From positions 1-19,382 of the forward strand of contig DPZM01000163.1 in assembly GCA_003535955.1 (NCBI GenBank): a DNA stretch of 19,382 nucleotides, given 5' to 3'. Position numbers and translations under genes: made by a program. How positions within the stretch are numbered: the first letter of the stretch is position 1; every line of letters begins with the position of its first letter. The notes under the pieces were generated by a model. That model searched no databases and was not told where the DNA came from. It saw nothing but the letters and a program-made list of their open reading frames with translations. Positions 12,653 to 19,382 of the stretch are shown in pieces. This DNA is from Lachnospiraceae bacterium. Its GTDB lineage: Bacteria > Bacillota > Clostridia > Lachnospirales > Lachnospiraceae.

Positions 12653-14608
12653 TTACTTTTCTACAATTATACCATCCCGGTATGCTTTAAGTAAATCCTC
12701 CAGTTGACATATTTGTTCCCTTATATCATACCCGGTGTCGGTATCGGCAACTCTCAGCCTTATGGATGAAGATTCTACGATAAAGGAATCCGACACGATA
12801 TCGGTTTCCCTGCGTATGGCAGCCTCCTTACTCTCAAAGGGTTCATGGGCTGCGATCCACATACCGTGGGAATTGTAAACAAGCGTATATCCGGCTATAC
12901 CGGTCTTGGCCTGATAGGCCTTGGAAAAGCCCCCGTCTATTACAAGGAGCTTACCCCCGCACTTTATCGGGCTCTCGCCCTTCTTCTGCTCAACGGGCAC
13001 ATGACCGTTCACGATATGTGAAAACCTCTCGTCAAGACCGAATTCCTTAAGTATCCTGCTTACTGTAGCCTCGTCATCTATAAGCTCATAATACTTATTT
13101 TTCTTCTCAACGTGCGTTTCCTTATCCTCTATAAGGTAACGCTCAAATGTTGCCATCTTATCCTTGCCGAACACAGGCGAATTGGCATTGGTCCAGATAT
13201 ACCAGAGGATATCCTTACCCCTTACGGTCTCCTTGTCGTTTTCGGCTCCGTAGTAGCCCTTTCTTGCATAATTGTCAAGAACATCGTAAAGAGCCTTGCC
13301 GCTGTATGTCCTGCCAAAAAGCTTAACCTTCTTAAAGTCACCGTTTTCGTCGAGGGGAACACATCCGTGATACAAAAGGTTTGAATTATATATCTTATAC
13401 ATGCTGCCCTTGCTGTAGAGAAAACGGACATGCTTCTGAAGCTTCTCACTGCGCAGGAATGCATGTCTTAACCTCTCCATCATATCCTCTTCGGCAGGAG
13501 TCAGCTTATAGGGATCCTTTTTATCAACCGTGGGAAAATCAGTATCCTTAAGAGGATACACCTTTCCCTTTATCTTAACAGTCCCTTTCTTCCAGTCAAT
13601 CTTGTCAAGCAGCAGACGGTCCTCCATTTCCCATTCGGGATATTTCTTAATAAGCCGGCCCTCCAGCTTAAACTGAATGACAGCCATCGCCTTATGCATC
13701 ATCTTGTTAAGGGCCGCATACCTGGCATCATATTCATTATTGACCGATGTTTTGAAGGCTTCACAGTTAACGTCTTTATACGTATCAAGACAGAAGGTCA
13801 CAAGAGGCACAAGATTAATGCCGTATCCTTCCTCAAGCGTATCCAGATTTCCGTACCTGATCGCCATTCGAAGGACCGATGCTATGCAGGCATCCTGTCC
13901 TGCGGCCGCCCCCATCCATACAACATCATGGTTGCCCCACTGGATATCGACCGAATGATAATTCCTGAGGGTATCCATGATTATGTGGGGACCCGGGCCC
14001 CTGTCAAATATATCGCCCACGATATGAAGATGATCGATAACCAGGCGCTGAATGAGGTTGCTTATCGCAATGATAAAGTCCTGGGCCCTGCCTATCCTTA
14101 TTATCGTGTGAATGATCTCGTTATAGTAGGCTTCCTTGTCCTGGACCTCCGCTTTCTCGGTAATGAGTTCCTCTATGACATAGGCAAAGTCCTTAGGCAG
14201 TGCCTTACGGACCTTGGACCTTGTGTATTTGCTGGCAACACGCTTGGTTATCTGGACAAGACGGTGAAGGGTTATCTTATACCAGTCCTCTATATTGTCT
14301 TCATCCTTTAAGATGATATCAAGCTTCTCCTTGGGATAATATATGAGGGTCGCCAGACTCTTTTTATCCTTAACACTTAATGTATTGCCGAACTCCTCAT
14401 CTATCTTACGCTTAATGGAGCCGGATCCGTTCTTTAAGATATGGTTGAACTGCTCATACTCCCCATGGATATCCGTCATGAAATGCTCGGTACCCTTGGG
14501 CAGGTTAAGTATCGACTGAAGGTTTATGATCTCGGTCGAAGCTGCCGCAATGGTCGGATATTCCTTGGCCAGCATCCTTAGGTAATTAAGCTCTTTTTCT
14601 TTGTTCAC
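12653..14608 (-). CDS. fbp: class III (Firmicutes-type) fructose-1,6-bisphosphatase
   Basis: Hydrolyses fructose 1,6-bisphosphate to fructose 6-phosphate, the committed step of gluconeogenesis. At 651 residues it is close to B. subtilis Fbp (about 670) and unrelated to the shorter class I enzymes. It carries the calcineurin-like metallophosphatase motifs: TDIHGEYEQF (Asp46, His48), GDIFDRGPGPH (Asp199, Asp202), WGNHDVVWMGAAAG (Asn226, His227) and a later NGHVPVEQKKGESPIKC. The frame begins with GTG at 14608; AGGAG lies 9 nt upstream and no better start exists. It follows dapB by 56 nt without a visible terminator and precedes hisA by 23 nt, so it is likely part of the dapA-led transcript, perhaps with an internal promoter. 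Confidence 0.95.
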   Translation of the reverse strand: MNKEKELNYLRMLAKEYPTIAAASTEIINLQSILNLPKGTEHFMTDIHGEYEQFNHILKNGSGSIKRKIDEEFGNTLSVKDKKSLATLIYYPKEKLDIILKDEDNIEDWYKITLHRLVQITKRVASKYTRSKVRKALPKDFAYVIEELITEKAEVQDKEAYYNEIIHTIIRIGRAQDFIIAISNLIQRLVIDHLHIVGDIFDRGPGPHIIMDTLRNYHSVDIQWGNHDVVWMGAAAGQDACIASVLRMAIRYGNLDTLEEGYGINLVPLVTFCLDTYKDVNCEAFKTSVNNEYDARYAALNKMMHKAMAVIQFKLEGRLIKKYPEWEMEDRLLLDKIDWKKGTVKIKGKVYPLKDTDFPTVDKKDPYKLTPAEEDMMERLRHAFLRSEKLQKHVRFLYSKGSMYKIYNSNLLYHGCVPLDENGDFKKVKLFGRTYSGKALYDVLDNYARKGYYGAENDKETVRGKDILWYIWTNANSPVFGKDKMATFERYLIEDKETHVEKKNKYYELIDDEATVSRILKEFGLDERFSHIVNGHVPVEQKKGESPIKCGGKLLVIDGGFSKAYQAKTGIAGYTLVYNSHGMWIAAHEPFESKEAAIRRETDIVSDSFIVESSSIRLRVADTDTGYDIREQICQLEDLLKAYRDGIIVEK

Positions 14609-14613
14609 AGTAT

Positions 14614-14646
14614 TTTTCTCCTATCCGGCAGGTTTTCTCTATCCGG
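14614..14646. repeat. short imperfect tandem duplication before fbp
   Basis: On the minus strand CCGGATAGAGAAAA and CCGGATAGGAGAAAA occur 19 nt apart; the second copy carries the fbp ribosome binding site. The repeat may be a small duplication of the initiation region. It forms no obvious hairpin. Confidence 0.5.
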
Positions 14647-14664
14647 TCGTAAGGCATCCACAGC

Positions 14665-15429
14665 TTATGCGGTACGCCTTACGACATCCTTCATGGTGTA
14701 GTGTCCTGCCGGTTTGCCCTTTAGGAACTTGGCAGCTTCAACTGCTCCCTTACCGAATACTGCACGGGAATAAACCCTGTGTGAGAAGGTAATGACTTCA
14801 TCGGTTCCCGCAAAGATAACATCATGATCACCCACTATGGTACCGCCGCGTATTGCCGAGATACCAAGCTCCTTAGATCCCCTCTTCTGCCTCACCTGAC
14901 TTCTGTCATATACGTAATCATACTGATTGTCCGCTGCCTCGTTGATCGCATCTGCAAGGGCAAGTGCCGTACCGCTGGGAGCGTCAAGCTTCATCCTGTG
15001 ATGCTTCTCGACTATTTCGATATCAAAGCCCGCATCGGCAAATACTTTGGTGGCTTCCGCAAGGAGCTTCATGAGTACATTTATACCAAGAGACATATTT
15101 GCCGACTTAAGTATTGCCACCTTACCCGCGCAGTCCTCAAGGTGCTTTATCTGCTCATCACTCAGACCCGTTGTGCATTCGACACAGGGAATCTGATTCT
15201 GTACACACCAGTCAAGAAGATGATCGACAGCGGCCGCATTACCGAAATCAATAACGACATCTGCCTTTATGTCACAGTCTTCCAATGTCGTAAAAACAGG
15301 ATAGTCATTCTTCTTCTCACCTGTTATGTCAACCCCTGCAGTGATCCTCGAATCGGGATCTTCCGCAACAATACCTGTTATCATCTGTCCCATACGGCCA
15401 TTACAGCCATGCAGTATTATGTCAACCAT
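14665..15429 (-). CDS. dapB: 4-hydroxy-tetrahydrodipicolinate reductase
   Basis: Second enzyme of the diaminopimelate/lysine branch, using NAD(P)H to make tetrahydrodipicolinate in the cytoplasm. The 254 residues are of normal length. The Rossmann nucleotide loop is HGCNGRMG (7-14); the catalytic and substrate-binding motif EKHHRMKLDAPSGTA (141-155) keeps His143 and Lys147, matching His159 and Lys163 of the E. coli enzyme. RGGTIVGDHDVIF (194-206) is also typical. The ATG directly follows the dapA TAA with no spacer, so the two are translated in tandem and share the upstream lysine riboswitch. Confidence 0.97.
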   Translation of the reverse strand: MVDIILHGCNGRMGQMITGIVAEDPDSRITAGVDITGEKKNDYPVFTTLEDCDIKADVVIDFGNAAAVDHLLDWCVQNQIPCVECTTGLSDEQIKHLEDCAGKVAILKSANMSLGINVLMKLLAEATKVFADAGFDIEIVEKHHRMKLDAPSGTALALADAINEAADNQYDYVYDRSQVRQKRGSKELGISAIRGGTIVGDHDVIFAGTDEVITFSHRVYSRAVFGKGAVEAAKFLKGKPAGHYTMKDVVRRTA

Positions 15430-16314
15430 TTATAACACCCCGTATTCTTTCATTATTGTTTGAAGCTTCCCGGCATTCTCAGGTTCCATCTCGGTAAGGG
15501 GACGGCGCAGGATTCCTCCGTCTCTTCCCTGAAGCTGCACCGCCTTCTTAACGGGTATCGGATTGACCTCACAGAAAAGGGCATTGCAAAGGGGCAGGGC
15601 CTTAAGCTGAAGATCGCAGCTTTTCTTAACGTCTCCGTCAAGGAAACTTGCTACTATGTCATGTGTCTGTCTTGGTGCCACATTTGCAAGTACGGAGATA
15701 ACTCCCTTGCCCCCAAGAGAGAGAATGGGAACAATCTGGTCATCATTGCCTGAATACAGGTCTATACTGTCTCCGGCAAGCTGCATGAGCTTGGCTACAT
15801 GTGATATATTTCCGGTAGCTTCCTTTATCGCTACGATATTTTTAACATTCTTTGCAAGATAAGCAGCCGTTTCAGGCTGGATAGTGCAGCCTGTCCTTGA
15901 AGGAACATTGTACATTATTATCGGCAGGTTAACTGATTCCGCTATCATTGTGTAATGCTCTATAAGGCCCTTCTGTGTTGCCTTATTATAATAGGGTGTT
16001 ACGATGAGAAGCGCATCAACGCCGTATTTCTCAGCCTCGGTAGACAGATAAATTGCTGTTTCGGTACAGTTGGAACCTGTACCGGCTATAACAGGTATTC
16101 TCTTGTTGACAACTTCTGCACAGAACTTAATGCAGTCAAGGTGTTCCTCGTGTGTAAGTGTAGATGCCTCGCCTGTGGTCCCGCATACGATTATCGCATC
16201 TGTACCGCCCCCGATCTGATACTCGATCTGTTCCCTGAAAGTATCATAGTCAACCGATCCGTCCTTTTTAAATGGTGTTGTAATGGCAACACCCGATCCT
16301 GTAAAAATTGCCAT
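15430..16314 (-). CDS. dapA: 4-hydroxy-tetrahydrodipicolinate synthase
   Basis: Condenses pyruvate with aspartate semialdehyde, the first committed step towards diaminopimelate and lysine. A 294-residue class I aldolase barrel of normal size. Visible residues: GTTGEAST with Thr46-Thr47, Tyr109 of TPYYN, YNVPSRTG with Tyr135 and Arg140, and the Schiff-base Lys164 in AIKEATGN. All catalytic positions are intact. AGGAGG lies 5 nt before the ATG. The gene is preceded by a lysine riboswitch and terminator (16341-16565) and promoter (16592-16620), so it should be shut off at transcription by lysine; dapB follows with no gap. Confidence 0.97.
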   Translation of the reverse strand: MAIFTGSGVAITTPFKKDGSVDYDTFREQIEYQIGGGTDAIIVCGTTGEASTLTHEEHLDCIKFCAEVVNKRIPVIAGTGSNCTETAIYLSTEAEKYGVDALLIVTPYYNKATQKGLIEHYTMIAESVNLPIIMYNVPSRTGCTIQPETAAYLAKNVKNIVAIKEATGNISHVAKLMQLAGDSIDLYSGNDDQIVPILSLGGKGVISVLANVAPRQTHDIVASFLDGDVKKSCDLQLKALPLCNALFCEVNPIPVKKAVQLQGRDGGILRRPLTEMEPENAGKLQTIMKEYGVL

Positions 16315-16340
16315 GTCATCCTCCTTTGACTTTAAACATT

Positions 16341-16370
16341 AAAAAAGCCGTTCACACAACGTGAGACGGC
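16341..16370 (-). terminator. riboswitch-controlled intrinsic terminator ahead of dapA
   Basis: On the minus strand GCCGT-C-TCAC / GTGA-ACGGC form a 9-bp stem with one bulged C and loop GTTGT, followed at once by six T residues. It lies between the lysine aptamer and the dapA ribosome binding site. The 5' half (16358-16365) is exactly complementary over 8 nt to 16405-16412 within the aptamer, giving an alternative antiterminator pairing. Confidence 0.88.
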
Positions 16371-16387
16371 CCTGCTTAGCGCTTAAA

Positions 16388-16565
16388 ACTATGATAGCTC
16401 CCCACTCACGTTAAATGTGATTGACAGTCATATGCCTTTTCGGCATATGCCCAAGTGACAGTTAACTTGATCCTGCCCTTTCGGCGCCGGTTCCTTTCTC
16501 CCATATTCATCCATGCAAGTCATGTCCCATAGGTTACTGATAACAAGCGCGACCTCTATCTTCTT
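16388..16565 (-). promoter_or_regulatory. lysine riboswitch (L-box) aptamer controlling dapA-dapB
   Basis: Read on the minus strand, this leader shows the L-box core: GATAGAGGTCGCG at the 5' end with GTTATCAGTAAC following, GGAGAAAGGAACCGGCGCCGAAAGG in the middle, a perfect 8-bp hairpin CATATGCC-GAAAA-GGCATATG (16429-16449), an ACTGTC segment and the closing GGGGAGCTATC. P1 is GATAG (16556-16560) paired with CTATC (16393-16397). A short stem TCAC/GTGA next to the 3' end fits P5. Binding of lysine should stabilise the aptamer and free the terminator, stopping transcription into dapA. Placement before dapA supports the call. Confidence 0.93.
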
Positions 16566-16591
16566 TATGAATATTTACCTGATTTTTTACT

Positions 16592-16620
16592 ACAATAACA
16601 CCAACACCCATACATGTCAA
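16592..16620 (-). promoter_or_regulatory. strong promoter of the lysine riboswitch-dapA transcript
   Basis: Minus strand TTGACA (16615-16620), a perfect -35, is 17 nt from TATTGT (16592-16597), which has a TG one base upstream (extended -10). The predicted start near 16585 lies about 25 nt before the riboswitch P1 helix. The -35 begins only 6 bp past the PBP stop codon; no terminator separates them, so PBP read-through would also enter the riboswitch. Confidence 0.8.
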
Positions 16621-16625
16621 TATGA

Positions 16626-19277
16626 TTATTGTCCGGGTATATAAGCTCCTCCCAGAGCCGGAAGTATCTGCTGGGTGACATCACCCGGCTGGGGTGCTCC
16701 CGGGACCGCAGGCTGAGTTCCGTCCGCAGGCAGGGCATTCGGGTCCGGAATTGCCGTAAGTGCCGATGCATCAAACAGAGGGATCCCGTTTAGGTAGCTG
16801 TGAGGGCAGTAGCCCGTTGAAGCATTCTGATTGCCGTTTGGAGACACAACAATAACACCGGGTGTAGCATATGGACAGGTCTCGGATGCACGCAATCCGG
16901 TAAGTGCGCATACAGTCCCCAGGACATGGCAGTCACACGACTCCTTGGGCAGCTTATCCATATCGAAATACTCGGTAACCGCACTGCCGTCCGCACTGCA
17001 CAAACCGGCAACTGCCATCTTGCCGGACTTGCGGCAGATGGTGGCCGTCTGAATGCCCTCAGGCTTGACAAAATCCTTATATTCAAGGTTTTCATGGAGA
17101 CGTCCCATTATGGACTTCCAGAGGAGCTTCGCTGTACTTGTTTCGGTACCGCTCATATGAACATTATTGTCATATCCCGACCATGTTGCACATGTATAAT
17201 AGGGTGTATATCCGGCGAACCACACGTCAACATTGCTGGTTGTTGTACCGGTTTTACCTGCTATTGCCATATTGCCGAAGTTGACTTTGGAACCGGTTCC
17301 TTTACTTACAACGTCCTCCATTGCGGATGTTAAGAGCCAAGCGGTTGTATCCTTAAGAACCTGACGGGACTTGGGTGTATTGTCTATAAGCACGTTTCCG
17401 TCATGGTCGATTATCTTGGTATAGAAAGAGGGCCTGTTATACACACCCTTATTTGCTATTGTGGCAAATGCTGCGGTAAGCTCAAGGTTTGTAACACCAT
17501 CCGTAAGGCCTCCGAGAGCCAGGGCCTGAGTGATATCCGATGATACAGATCCGTCGTACTCGGTCCTTCGGCTCACAAGTGTGGTAAAACCGAAATTAAG
17601 CAGATAATCATACCCCAGCTGGGGGGTGATATCCGTGATCGTCTTTACCGCAACTATATTAAGAGACTGTTCGATACCGTATCTTATGGTACAGGTCCCC
17701 TTATAACCCTTATACCAGTTTTTGACGGGACGCCCGTTGGAATAATTGTAAGGCTCGTCGACCTGGGTTGAAGCCAGGGTAAATCCGGCAGAATCAAGGG
17801 CCGGTGCGTAGGCAGCCAGTACCTTGAAACATGATCCGGGCTGGCGCTTGGTGTCCGTTGCACGGTTAAGTGTAAGAGATGCCGCCTTGGTCCCTCGTCC
17901 TCCGACTATGGCCTTGACTTCACCCGTTGACTGATCCATTATGGTTACCGATGCCTGGGGCTGGGGTGTCAGCGAGATGTTCTCGGCCACAAATTTATAA
18001 CCCGGCTCCTGCTTGGCAGCCTTGAATTCGTCTATTGCCTCCTGTGCGGCCTCTTCCGAAGAAAAGATCGAATTAAAGCTCTTATTCTGCTGCTTGAAAT
18101 AGGCTTCAAACTGCTGGGTGGAAAAATTCACCCTCTCCCCGTTTCCGTCTTCAAAGGTCAGCTCATAAGCAAGATACCACCTTACATTCTCCGGGAAGTT
18201 GCTCTCATTTAAGAACTCCTCATCACATATCTTCTGGATAGCGGGATCCTGAGTGGTAAATATCGACAATCCACCGCTGTACAAAGCATTGTAAGCCTGG
18301 GTATAGGAATACCCTTTTATCTCCTGCAGGTCTGTTATAACCTGCTCAGTAAGTTCATCGACAAAATAGGTATATATGGATTCCTTCTCAACCGTCTCAT
18401 CCACTACCTTGATCCTGGAATATACATCATCTGCTATGGCAGCATCATATTCAACCTGATTTATGTAACCCTGGTCCCGCATCTTGCGAAGGACCTCAGC
18501 CCGTCGTTCCGAGTTTTTATCGGGATGTGAGATAGGATTCCACTTGGTAGGATTCTGAGTTATCGCGGCTATTACGGCTGACTCTGATATCGTAAGCTCC
18601 GATGCCGGCTTACCGAAATACCTGTTGGATGCAGCCTGTACGCCCAGGGTTCCCTGGCCCAGATTGATCGTATTAAGGTAGTTCTCAAGGATCGTATCCT
18701 TGTCCATTATCTTTTCAAGCTGAACCGCGCAGTACTGCTCCTGGAACTTACGCCTGAACTTCTCTATCTTACTTGACTCATGTGTCCAGTTTGTAAACAC
18801 GTTATTCTTAAGAAGCTGCTGGGTTATGGTGGAAGCGCCCTGGGACAGATCCCCCGATGTGAGTGCCTTGACGCCGGCACGCATGATACCCTTGATGTCT
18901 ATACCGTTATGAACTCTGAAACGCTCATCCTCTATGGCAATAAAGGCATCCTGCAGGTGTTTGGGGATCTTGTCCATTGTAACATATATACGGTTGGAAT
19001 TCTCGGCCACAAGCTTGGTAATCTTATTACCCTTTGCATCATATACGGTAGTCGAAAAGCCTGCAGGCGATACATCGATTCCCGACACATCGGGAGCCGT
19101 ATCGATAATACCCATGTACAGACCCACGCCGGCGCACATTCCGGCTGCCGCAGCACAGCAAAAGGCAAGCACCACTGCCTTAAAGAGCAGCGTGCTGAAA
19201 AAATTCCCGAACTTCGGGATCACCGATGAAATCTGTTTGCGCCTTTTCCTGGTTCCGCGCCGTCCGTAGTTGAGCAT
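16626..19277 (-). CDS. class A penicillin-binding protein (PBP1A-type glycosyltransferase/transpeptidase)
   Basis: Bifunctional peptidoglycan synthase of 883 residues anchored in the membrane. A basic cytoplasmic head (GRRGTRKRRK) precedes one transmembrane segment (about 31-56). The GT51 glycosyltransferase has IAIEDERF with catalytic Glu116, QGASTITQQLLKN, and LENYLNTINLGQGTLGVQAA. The transpeptidase has SCFK (Ser482, Lys485), SLN (Ser538-Asn540) and KTGT (675-678). The C-terminus has a Cys-rich part followed by a Pro/Gly/Gln-rich tail. An ATG four codons upstream (19289) is possible, but GGGAGG stands 4 nt before the ATG at 19277 and nothing similar precedes 19289. The gene has its own promoter. 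Neighbouring dapA-dapB make its substrate's diaminopimelate precursor. Confidence 0.95.
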   Translation of the reverse strand: MLNYGRRGTRKRRKQISSVIPKFGNFFSTLLFKAVVLAFCCAAAAGMCAGVGLYMGIIDTAPDVSGIDVSPAGFSTTVYDAKGNKITKLVAENSNRIYVTMDKIPKHLQDAFIAIEDERFRVHNGIDIKGIMRAGVKALTSGDLSQGASTITQQLLKNNVFTNWTHESSKIEKFRRKFQEQYCAVQLEKIMDKDTILENYLNTINLGQGTLGVQAASNRYFGKPASELTISESAVIAAITQNPTKWNPISHPDKNSERRAEVLRKMRDQGYINQVEYDAAIADDVYSRIKVVDETVEKESIYTYFVDELTEQVITDLQEIKGYSYTQAYNALYSGGLSIFTTQDPAIQKICDEEFLNESNFPENVRWYLAYELTFEDGNGERVNFSTQQFEAYFKQQNKSFNSIFSSEEAAQEAIDEFKAAKQEPGYKFVAENISLTPQPQASVTIMDQSTGEVKAIVGGRGTKAASLTLNRATDTKRQPGSCFKVLAAYAPALDSAGFTLASTQVDEPYNYSNGRPVKNWYKGYKGTCTIRYGIEQSLNIVAVKTITDITPQLGYDYLLNFGFTTLVSRRTEYDGSVSSDITQALALGGLTDGVTNLELTAAFATIANKGVYNRPSFYTKIIDHDGNVLIDNTPKSRQVLKDTTAWLLTSAMEDVVSKGTGSKVNFGNMAIAGKTGTTTSNVDVWFAGYTPYYTCATWSGYDNNVHMSGTETSTAKLLWKSIMGRLHENLEYKDFVKPEGIQTATICRKSGKMAVAGLCSADGSAVTEYFDMDKLPKESCDCHVLGTVCALTGLRASETCPYATPGVIVVSPNGNQNASTGYCPHSYLNGIPLFDASALTAIPDPNALPADGTQPAVPGAPQPGDVTQQILPALGGAYIPGQ

Positions 19278-19319
19278 GCCGCCTCCCATCGTAACTATAC
19301 AAACTCACAAAACTAATAT

Positions 19320-19325
19320 ATTATA
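19320..19325 (-). promoter_or_regulatory. extended -10 promoter of the PBP gene
   Basis: Minus strand TGC-TATAAT: a perfect -10 with the extended TGn element. No good -35 is found at 16-18 nt (TTTTCT at 17), consistent with an extended -10 promoter. The leader would be about 35 nt to the ATG at 19277. Confidence 0.6.
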
Positions 19326-19340
19326 GCAAACTTTTGGAAA

Positions 19341-19366
19341 TAAGAAAAGCCCCCGCAGAGGGAGAC
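19341..19366 (-). terminator. possible terminator of a gene beyond the right edge
   Basis: On the minus strand GTCCCC and GGGGGC (with one G-T pair) could pair across a 13-14-nt loop and are followed by TTTTCTTATTT. The loop is long and the T run short, so this is a moderate candidate. It overlaps the REP-like motif at the window edge. Confidence 0.35.
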
Positions 19367-19382
19367 AGGGGACGGTTCTCTG
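19358..19382. repeat. possible REP/RAYT-associated repeat end
   Basis: The last bases contain AGACAGGGGACGGTTCTCTG. Motifs of the GGGGACGGTTCT kind recur in many bacterial genomes next to IS200-like Y1 (RAYT) transposase genes. From memory of such elements only; the partner half lies outside the window, so this cannot be confirmed here. Confidence 0.35.

Noticed and set aside
13694..14311. 205-codon open frame on the plus strand
   Set aside because: Antisense to fbp, which has intact catalytic motifs; no plausible protein or start signal.
14824..15435. 203-codon open frame on the plus strand
   Set aside because: Antisense to dapB over nearly its whole length; no start signal or family resemblance.
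1..19382. CRISPR array, tRNA or rRNA genes, prophage or integrated element
   Set aside because: No regularly spaced direct repeats, no cloverleaf-like or rRNA-like segments, and no integrase or phage structural genes were seen; apart from the right-edge motif the window looks like core chromosome.

Overview
The window looks like a chromosomal segment from a Gram-positive anaerobe of the Clostridia, most probably Lachnospiraceae. This is inferred from gene content rather than a database match: a class III (Firmicutes-type) fructose-1,6-bisphosphatase, a yerC-pcrA gene pair as in Bacillus, a two-site CheC phosphatase, a lysine (L-box) riboswitch ahead of dapA, a SARP-type regulator with a degenerate GGDEF tail next to a LacI-like sensor, AGGAGG-type ribosome binding sites and strong sigma-A-like promoters. 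All genes but one lie on the minus strand. No rRNA, tRNA, CRISPR array or complete insertion sequence was seen.

Layout from left to right. (1) 1-1849, minus: cheC, a yerC-like TrpR-family gene and the N-terminal third of pcrA form a tight operon read leftwards; pcrA runs off the left edge. (2) 1850-2067: divergent promoter region. (3) 2068-3273, plus: a CPA2 cation:proton antiporter, the only plus-strand gene, whose 3' end overlaps the next gene by 53 bp tail to tail. (4) 3221-6160, minus: a SARP/BTAD transcription factor followed by a LacI-like sensor with no DNA-binding domain. (5) 6307-10232, minus: three genes with abutting or overlapping ends, encoding a membrane-anchored GH25 muramidase, a GspF/PilC platform protein with a long charged N-terminal extension, and a PilX-like single-pass protein with a probable beta-helical end. 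(6) 10440-10637, minus: a cold-shock protein with a textbook promoter and a terminator.

(7) 10726-16314, minus: dapA, dapB, fbp, hisA and a receiver-HD-GYP gene lie head to tail and are probably co-transcribed from the promoter at 16592-16620, behind a lysine riboswitch with an intrinsic terminator and a visible antiterminator partner. (8) 16626-19277, minus: a class A penicillin-binding protein with its own extended -10 promoter. (9) 19290-19382: a promoter, a possible terminator and a GGGGACGGTT motif that may be the edge of a REP/RAYT-like repeat.

How the genes work together: dapA and dapB make the diaminopimelate/lysine precursor that class A PBPs cross-link into the wall, which suits the adjacent PBP gene. 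fbp supplies gluconeogenic hexose phosphates. The GH25-PilC-PilX-like trio suggests an envelope-spanning pilus or secretion machine with its own muralytic enzyme. The HD-GYP protein and the degenerate GGDEF protein point to nucleotide second-messenger signalling. The most plausible under-described elements are the SARP plus LacI-like sensor pair and the GH25-PilC-PilX-like operon.
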